This document shows positions 59,475-64,000 of a DNA stretch of 64,000 nt, piece after piece. The position numbers and the translations under genes were made by a program. Each line of letters opens with the position of its first letter. The first letter of the stretch is position 1. The notes beneath the pieces were generated by a model. The model was given only the letters and a program-made list of their open reading frames with translations, was not told where the DNA came from and did not search any database. The stretch covers positions 434,001-498,000 of the forward strand of contig NZ_CP014546.1 in NCBI RefSeq assembly GCF_001579805.1. The letters are read 5' to 3'. This stretch comes from Pseudomonas azotoformans. GTDB lineage: Bacteria; Pseudomonadota; Gammaproteobacteria; Pseudomonadales; Pseudomonadaceae.

Positions 59475-59478
59475 TTTT
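59447..59478 (+). terminator. Strong plus-strand hairpin with T tract
   Basis: ATGCTCCGTAT (59447-59457) pairs perfectly with ATACGGAGCAT (59464-59474), followed by TTTTT. It looks like an intrinsic terminator, but the nearest plus-strand gene, the integrase, ends 430 bases upstream. Confidence 0.75.
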
Positions 59479-59482
59479 CGTT

Positions 59483-59590
59483 ATGGCTTACATTCAAGGA
59501 GAAGGTTATGGCATGGGTAACCTGATCTCTCTGTATGAGACTACAGGCGCATTAAGCAGATTCACTGCGGCGAGGGGCTGTTTGGTTTAG
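59483..59590 (+). pseudogene. Possible remnant of a transposase start
   Basis: A 35-codon frame begins MAYIQGEGYG, which resembles the N-terminus of IS1182-type transposases, and then diverges and stops. Only these few residues support the idea and the remainder of a transposase is absent. Confidence 0.25.
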
Positions 59591-59613
59591 CACCAGCCGC
59601 AGCGACAAGACGG

Positions 59614-59853
59614 GTGGAGATTAGGCTACCAGCTGCAGCCGAACGGCTAACGCGAAGTATTCTTGAGGTATGGTCGGCAGATTCATGGCGAATTTATCCT
59701 GTGGAAGCCTGTCAGCGAGCAGGACTTCAAGTTTTCCACTCTTTCTTGGACCGCGCGAGTCCGACACCATTGGATGTTGAACCTTTTAGCCGCGACCTTT
59801 TGCTCTATGAGCGCGAGATGACGGCTGCAGTCATAGGTATAATCGCTGCGTAG
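59614..59853 (+). pseudogene. Unidentified coding fragment
   Basis: An open frame of about 79 codons from a GTG, continuing open upstream to about 59539 without any ATG. Its product (RLPAAAERLTRSILEVWSAD and so on) is protein-like but matches no family I recognise. It could be the tail of a deleted gene. Confidence 0.25.
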
Positions 59854-59876
59854 GATGGCTTGCTCTTGGAATAAAC

Positions 59877-60791
59877 TTACAGATTAAGTTTTGAACGGGC
59901 GACTCTGCATGCTGCCAAATCCCATGCTCCCGATCCCACACTTTTGAAGACGATCGGACCGGTTAGGTCTGGCTTTGACTGCAAAGCCTGTGCAATCGAT
60001 CTGATTTTGCTCCAATCGATTTTGGCTTGGATTAGATCTCCTGCTTCATGGCGAACTCCCGCAGGGTCATCGACGTAGATATGGCTGGAACTGAGGGTTT
60101 CGCCACCGATTTCGGCCATCTCCGGGGTGAAGGCTCCCACACCAATAATAAGTCTGCCTGCGCGGCCTTTTTCGTTGTAAACCGGCTTCTTACTGGTGGT
60201 GAGAGTAATTACTACGGAAGCGTCTTCGGGCAAAATGGTGGTTGGGTATAGCTCTGCATGGATAGCCTGATTGGTTTCACAGAAAGACGCGGCATCAGCA
60301 AAGTTCAGGCCACGAACCCATACCCTCGCGTGTGGATGGACCGCGTTGATTGCCTTTACGTGATAAGCGGCCTGAATGCCAGTGCCTACAATCAGAATTT
60401 CCTCTGGCGCAGTAGGTAGTAGGGTTTTTATTGCCAACATGCTGAGCGCGGCTGTGCGGCGGCCGGTAACCTCTGGCCCGTCTAGCAGGCAAATCGGTAT
60501 GCCTGTTTCTGCATCGTAGACCGACACTTGGCCGTGGATGGTCGGAATGCCCTTGGCAAAGTTGGCAGTCTGCACGTTGACAAGCTTGTGGATAGCAATG
60601 TCGGCAGACGTCGCGGGCATGCTTAGCATGAGCCCTTCGCCAACTGTAGGAACAACCATCCGCTCTGGGCTGATAATTTTCTGTTCTGCATATTCCAGCG
60701 CCGCAATGCTCAGCGCATTGATGAGGGCCGGGAAGTCCAGCAGCTCTGCTGTTTGTTCACGGTTGCAAATAACCATTGGCGAAGATGTCAT
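59877..60791 (-). CDS. Ornithine cyclodeaminase/mu-crystallin family protein
   Basis: A 304-residue NAD(P)-dependent protein. The family pattern is clear: KLVNVQTANFAKGIPTIHGQVSVYDAETGIPICLLDGPEVTGRRTAA, and a Rossmann motif ILIVGTGIQAAYHV. Members either cyclise ornithine to proline or reduce the imines pyrroline-2-carboxylate and piperideine-2-carboxylate. The latter fits this sequence type somewhat better, but sequence alone does not decide. It is the last gene of the minus-strand operon with an amino-acid ABC transporter and an FAD dehydrogenase. Confidence 0.87.
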   Translation of the reverse strand: MTSSPMVICNREQTAELLDFPALINALSIAALEYAEQKIISPERMVVPTVGEGLMLSMPATSADIAIHKLVNVQTANFAKGIPTIHGQVSVYDAETGIPICLLDGPEVTGRRTAALSMLAIKTLLPTAPEEILIVGTGIQAAYHVKAINAVHPHARVWVRGLNFADAASFCETNQAIHAELYPTTILPEDASVVITLTTSKKPVYNEKGRAGRLIIGVGAFTPEMAEIGGETLSSSHIYVDDPAGVRHEAGDLIQAKIDWSKIRSIAQALQSKPDLTGPIVFKSVGSGAWDLAACRVARSKLNL

Positions 60792-60842
60792 TGATGTCTC
60801 CTAGTGAGTGGACCTAGTGCGTTGAGCGATTACAACTGGTGC

Positions 60843-61650
60843 TTAACCTTCGTTGAAGCGCGAGATGAATTGGTCAAACCGTTCGTTAACACCACCGCCA
60901 AAAAGCTTGGCAGGGGGTTCATCGGCGCTAACGCGACCGTTTTCGAGAAATAGAATTCTGCTAGAGACGTCGCGGGCAAAGGCCATTTCGTGCGTCACGA
61001 TGAGCATCGTGCGTCCTTCTGCTGCCAGGTCTCGCATCACCTTGAGAACTTCACCGACCAACTCAGGATCCAGCGCGGAAGTGGGCTCGTCGAACAACAA
61101 GACCCTAGGTCTCATCACCAGGGCACGAGCGATAGCCGCGCGCTGTTGTTGGCCCCCGGACAATTGAGCAGGGTAGTAATTCGCTCGTTCTTCCAGGGCC
61201 GACTCGCTTCAGTACTGCGATTGCTTCGTCTCGAACCTCTGCGCGTGGTCGGCGCTGTACATGGACAGGAGCCTCCATGAGGTTTTCGAGAATCGTCATA
61301 TGGCTCCAGAGACAGAAGTTTTGGAAAACCATGGCGACCTCAGTGCGGAGGCGATCCACCTGCTTACGGTCACCAATACGCAGATTCGTCTCACCAGGCT
61401 TGAGTTTCACTTGCTCGCCGAGCAGCTGCAGCTGTCCGGATGTAGGCATTTCGAGCAGATTCAGGCAACGCAGGAACGTGGACTTGCCAGATCCTGATGC
61501 GCCAAGAATCGAAATGACTTCGCCTTCCTGGGCGGCGAAGTTGATTCCTTTGAGCACCTCGAATTCGCCGTAGCATTTGTGTAGGTTTTCGACCGAGATG
61601 GCTGGTTTGGCGATGCCATTCCCGGAGGTCGAGCGCAATGCAGCATTCAT
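60843..61650 (-). pseudogene. Polar amino-acid ABC transporter ATPase, frameshifted by one extra base
   Basis: An HisP/GlnQ/OccP-type ATPase. The first frame, from the ATG at 61650 (GGGAGA upstream), has Walker A GASGSGKST and the Q loop FQNFCLW. The second frame has the signature LSGGQQQR (its first residues read out of frame), Walker B VLLFDEPTSALDP and the H-loop VTHEMAFA. The frames meet in the GGG run 61196-61198; with one base removed it reads KRVGLEERANYYPAQLSGGQQQR and gives 268 residues. Probably a sequence error. Confidence 0.9.
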
Positions 61651-61672
61651 AGAGTTCTCCCGATCAATGATT

Positions 61673-62368
61673 TCAGCTACGACGATGGGCGTGATGTGCA
61701 TTGAGCCGGCGCTCTAGCAACGATATTGCCAATCCAGTCAACGAGGTCAGTAGCAGGTACACGGCACCCGTTACGATGAAGATCTCGAACACGCGATAAG
61801 TGGAGGAGATCAGTTTGTAGGAGATGCCTGTCACCTCAGTTAGCGTGATGATGCTGGCCAGCGAGGTACCTTTGATCATCAAAATGATTTCACTGCCATA
61901 CACAGGAAGCCCCTGGCGAAGGGCGATGGGCCAGATGACGCGCCGGCGCAACAAGAGACCTGACATACCACACGCCCGAGCAGCTTCCACTTCTCCCGTA
62001 GGCACGCCTTGCACGGCACCCCGGATGATTTCAGCGGTATAGGCCGAGGTGTTTAGAGCTAACGCCAGAATCGCGCACCAGTAAGGCTCGCGGAGAAACG
62101 GCCACAGAACGGAATGTCTGAGTTCAGGGATCTGTCCCAAGCCGTAGTAGATGAGAAATATTTGGACCAGAAGCGGTGTACCCCGAAAAAGCTCTACGTG
62201 GGTTTTCGCTAACCAGCGAATGACCGAAAAGCGGCTTGCGGCTGCTCCTGCCACGATCACAGCCAATACGAAACCAATTGCCAGCGAGACAGCCGCCAGT
62301 TGGATTGTCAGAGGTAGTCCGGCAATCAGCTTTTGCGTTATTTCGAGTAAAAACGACCAGTCGATCAT
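61673..62368 (-). CDS. Polar amino-acid ABC permease (HisM/OccM type)
   Basis: A 231-residue inner-membrane permease with about five transmembrane segments. The ATPase-coupling EAA loop is AARACGMSGLLLRRRVIWPIALRQGLP, preceded by VELFRGTPLLVQIFLIYYGLG. The ATG at 62368 overlaps the stop of the preceding permease (TAATG) and has GGAG 8 bases upstream. It belongs to the HAAT family that moves basic or polar amino acids and opines. Confidence 0.91.
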   Translation of the reverse strand: MIDWSFLLEITQKLIAGLPLTIQLAAVSLAIGFVLAVIVAGAAASRFSVIRWLAKTHVELFRGTPLLVQIFLIYYGLGQIPELRHSVLWPFLREPYWCAILALALNTSAYTAEIIRGAVQGVPTGEVEAARACGMSGLLLRRRVIWPIALRQGLPVYGSEIILMIKGTSLASIITLTEVTGISYKLISSTYRVFEIFIVTGAVYLLLTSLTGLAISLLERRLNAHHAHRRS

Positions 62369-63081
62369 TATCGGCTCCAAGGTTTAGCGAGGCGTTTTTC
62401 CATCCTGGTGACGAACAGTCCCGTTACGCGACCGATTACAAAAAACATCAGGGCAGCTACGCCGTAAAAGAGCAGTGGCTCGCGAGTCGATCCGGCAGCT
62501 GTGCCCGCTTGACGCAACAATTCAGTCAAGCCAATCACCGAAAGCAAAGCTGTCTCTTTAAGAACGGACTGCCAGATATTGCCGAGTGCAGGAAGAGCGA
62601 ACCGTAGGGTTTGGGGAGCGATAACCCGACGTAGGAGCAGTAATCGGGGCATGCCACAAGAAGAACCAGCCTCCAATTGGCCGCGATCAAGTCGCATGAA
62701 TGCCGACCGGTAAGCCTCTGTTTGATAGGCGCCCGAAACAACACCAATCGCCAGAATCCCTATTAGCAAGGAAGGCAAGGAGAAGAAGCCGGGCAGACCG
62801 CCCAGGTTCATGATCTTGGTCAGAACGACGCTTCCGCCGAAATAGAACAAGTACACGATCAAGATCTCAGGGATTCCCCTAAAGAAAGTGGTGTAGAAGC
62901 TGCCAGCCCAACGCAGGGCGGAGTTTTTCGAGAGCTTCAGGGCCGCGCCGCAAAGACCCAGTATGCTGCCAACAAAGAAACCGCCAAGTGCCGCAATTAG
63001 CGTGATGCTGGCCGCAGCCAGCAGTGGGAGCCCCCATCCTTGTGGCCCGAATCCGAGTAGCTCTATGGAACCCATCGTCAT
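62368..63081 (-). CDS. Polar amino-acid ABC permease (HisQ/OccQ type)
   Basis: A 237-residue permease and partner of the downstream one. It has FFRGIPEILIVYLFYFGG and the EAA loop AGSSCGMPRLLLLRRVIAPQTLRFALPALGN. Its start overlaps the stop of the FAD dehydrogenase gene by four bases (ATGA). No periplasmic solute-binding protein gene is visible in the window; it would have to lie upstream of the dehydrogenase, beyond 64000. Confidence 0.91.
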   Translation of the reverse strand: MTMGSIELLGFGPQGWGLPLLAAASITLIAALGGFFVGSILGLCGAALKLSKNSALRWAGSFYTTFFRGIPEILIVYLFYFGGSVVLTKIMNLGGLPGFFSLPSLLIGILAIGVVSGAYQTEAYRSAFMRLDRGQLEAGSSCGMPRLLLLRRVIAPQTLRFALPALGNIWQSVLKETALLSVIGLTELLRQAGTAAGSTREPLLFYGVAALMFFVIGRVTGLFVTRMEKRLAKPWSR

Positions 63082-64000
63082 GGTGTAGTGCCTTCATTTC
63101 GGACGGTGGATGGGGTGACGAAACGGTTGGCCCTGAATGCGAGAAGCCCAGGATCAACGCGATCGTTGATGAGTGATTGAGCGACGATCTCTCCTATCGC
63201 AGGAGCGAGCTGGAATCCATGGCCGCAAAATCCGAATACATGCCATAGGCCCCGATGCTTAGCACTTGGGCCGATGATAGGGATTCCATCCGGTGTGATT
63301 GCTTCAAGCCCGGTCCACGTCCGTACGACTGGCACATTGGCTAGTATGGGAAAAGCTGACACCACTGAAGCTGCGCTTGAGGCCATTCGATCCATGACGG
63401 TGAACGATGTGCCCTGGTCGAGGCAGGGCTTTCCAAGAATCCCGCCTCCGATCACTAGAGAACCGACAGCGCTCTGTTTAAATGACAGGGGTTGATCAAT
63501 GCCAAGCACAACCGGATTTACGAAAGGCTTCACACGGGCCGTTACCATCATTGAGTAGGCCACTGCCTCAACCGGGAGTAGTTCATCCAGGCCAGCTGCG
63601 AATGACGCCCCCCATGCTCCCGTGCAATTGATGAGCTGATCTGCCTCAAGTCGCCCGGCCGAGGTCTCCGCGATCCAGGCTCCATCGCTACCTTGAGAAA
63701 CACCTCTCAAATTGCATCGCTCAAAAATTGTCGCTCCGGCCGCCTCAGCAGCATTTCTAAATCCCAGAGCGGCGTACGCAGGGTTTGCATGACCGTCAGC
63801 ACGAGAGATCAGCCCACCGAGAACGGTGTCGGTAAGCCCAGGAAGCACACGGCGCATTTCTTCCTTATCAATGAATTCCTCCGTGGTTATTCCATGGCGC
63901 TTCATGTCATCTAGGCGAGTGTGTGCCCACTCCAACTCGGCGGGATCAACCGCAATCGCGATCTGGGAAGTGCCCAGGCGAACCTCGCTCGCATTTGCGG
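63078..64000 (-). CDS. FAD-dependent amino-acid/opine oxidase-type dehydrogenase (5' end outside window)
   Basis: The C-terminal roughly 306 residues of a DAO-fold flavoenzyme; the frame remains open to the window edge, so the N-terminal FAD motif is unseen. Visible signatures are GGLISRADGHANPAYAALGF, ADQLINCTGAWGASFA, VRTWTGLEAITPDGIPIIGP and the C-terminal GFCGHGFQLAPAIGEIVAQSL. Homologous groups include OoxB/NoxB (opine oxidase), sarcosine oxidase beta and D-hydroxyproline dehydrogenase beta. It is the first visible gene of the minus-strand operon. Confidence 0.88.
   Translation of the reverse strand, partial: ANASEVRLGTSQIAIAVDPAELEWAHTRLDDMKRHGITTEEFIDKEEMRRVLPGLTDTVLGGLISRADGHANPAYAALGFRNAAEAAGATIFERCNLRGVSQGSDGAWIAETSAGRLEADQLINCTGAWGASFAAGLDELLPVEAVAYSMMVTARVKPFVNPVVLGIDQPLSFKQSAVGSLVIGGGILGKPCLDQGTSFTVMDRMASSAASVVSAFPILANVPVVRTWTGLEAITPDGIPIIGPSAKHRGLWHVFGFCGHGFQLAPAIGEIVAQSLINDRVDPGLLAFRANRFVTPSTVRNEGTTP

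Larger units (their letters stand above)
59019..59876. other. Gene-poor scar region between integrase and catabolic operon
   Basis: These 858 bases contain no confidently coding frame. They hold a weak minus-strand ORF (59151-59474), a strong hairpin with T tract (59447-59478), a 35-codon ORF (59483-59590) and a fragment-like frame (about 59614-59853). Base composition and codon use are less GC-biased than in the backbone. The stretch looks like the remains of several broken insertions. Confidence 0.6.

Noticed and set aside
61105..61163. Separate short ATPase gene starting MSGGQQQR
   Set aside because: The apparent start is inside the ABC signature motif of the frameshifted ATPase.
57576..64000. 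Second copy of the ssrA 3' end (attR)
   Set aside because: I looked for a repeat of the GGTTCAAATC-type tmRNA end downstream of the integrase and found none; the distal end, if any, is outside the window.

Overview
The window is a piece of a Pseudomonas chromosome, most likely from the P. fluorescens group. This rests on gene order and recognisable proteins: dksA-gluQ-cbrX-cbrA-cbrB-crcZ-pcnB-folK-panB-panC-pgi-acs, then pnp/rpsO/truB/rbfA/infB/nusA/rimP, secG/tpiA/glmM/folP/ftsH/rlmE, greA/carB/carA/dapB/dnaJ/dnaK/grpE, recN, fur/bamE, rnfH/ratA, smpB, lldR/lldP. About the first 57 kb is this conserved housekeeping backbone.

Region by region. 1-6.5 kb: end of dksA, gluQ, the CbrX-CbrA-CbrB nutrient-sensing system, and behind cbrB the Crc-sequestering RNA crcZ, with CbrB-type sites and a -24/-12 (sigma-54) promoter. 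6.6-10.4 kb: poly(A) polymerase and a folate/pantothenate set, in which panC carries a one-base insertion. 10.6-19.3 kb: pgi, acs, an MpaB-type protein, an RlmI-like methyltransferase and a large AsmA-like DUF748 protein. 19.4-35.6 kb (minus strand): a duplicated-BON periplasmic protein, RNA decay and translation genes, two tRNAs (fMet, Leu-GAG), and envelope and folate genes. 35.7-46.5 kb: greA/carB, carA, dapB (also with a one-base insertion) and the dnaJ-dnaK-grpE heat-shock set behind a clear sigma-32 promoter. 46.8-51 kb: recN with a LexA box, fur/bamE divergent pair, rnfH/ratA, smpB. 51-56.7 kb: lactate utilisation. lldR and lldP diverge around a perfect 17-bp operator, and an FAD/Fe-S D-lactate dehydrogenase-type gene follows, but lldD, normally between them, is absent.

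57.2-64 kb is different. The tmRNA gene is followed directly by a P4-type tyrosine integrase, so the 3' end of ssrA is probably the left attachment site of an integrated element. After a scarred, nearly gene-free stretch comes a minus-strand catabolic operon that runs off the right edge: FAD amino-acid/opine-oxidase-type dehydrogenase, two polar amino-acid ABC permeases, an ABC ATPase (third one-base insertion) and an ornithine cyclodeaminase-family protein. The gene set resembles opine or cyclic imino-acid degradation operons and is the most interesting accessory content here.

The three single-base insertions (panC, dapB, ABC ATPase) all lie in short G/C runs, and removing one base restores a full family-length protein each time. 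dapB is normally indispensable. Consensus sequencing errors are therefore likelier than three pseudogenes. No CRISPR array and no intact insertion sequence was seen.
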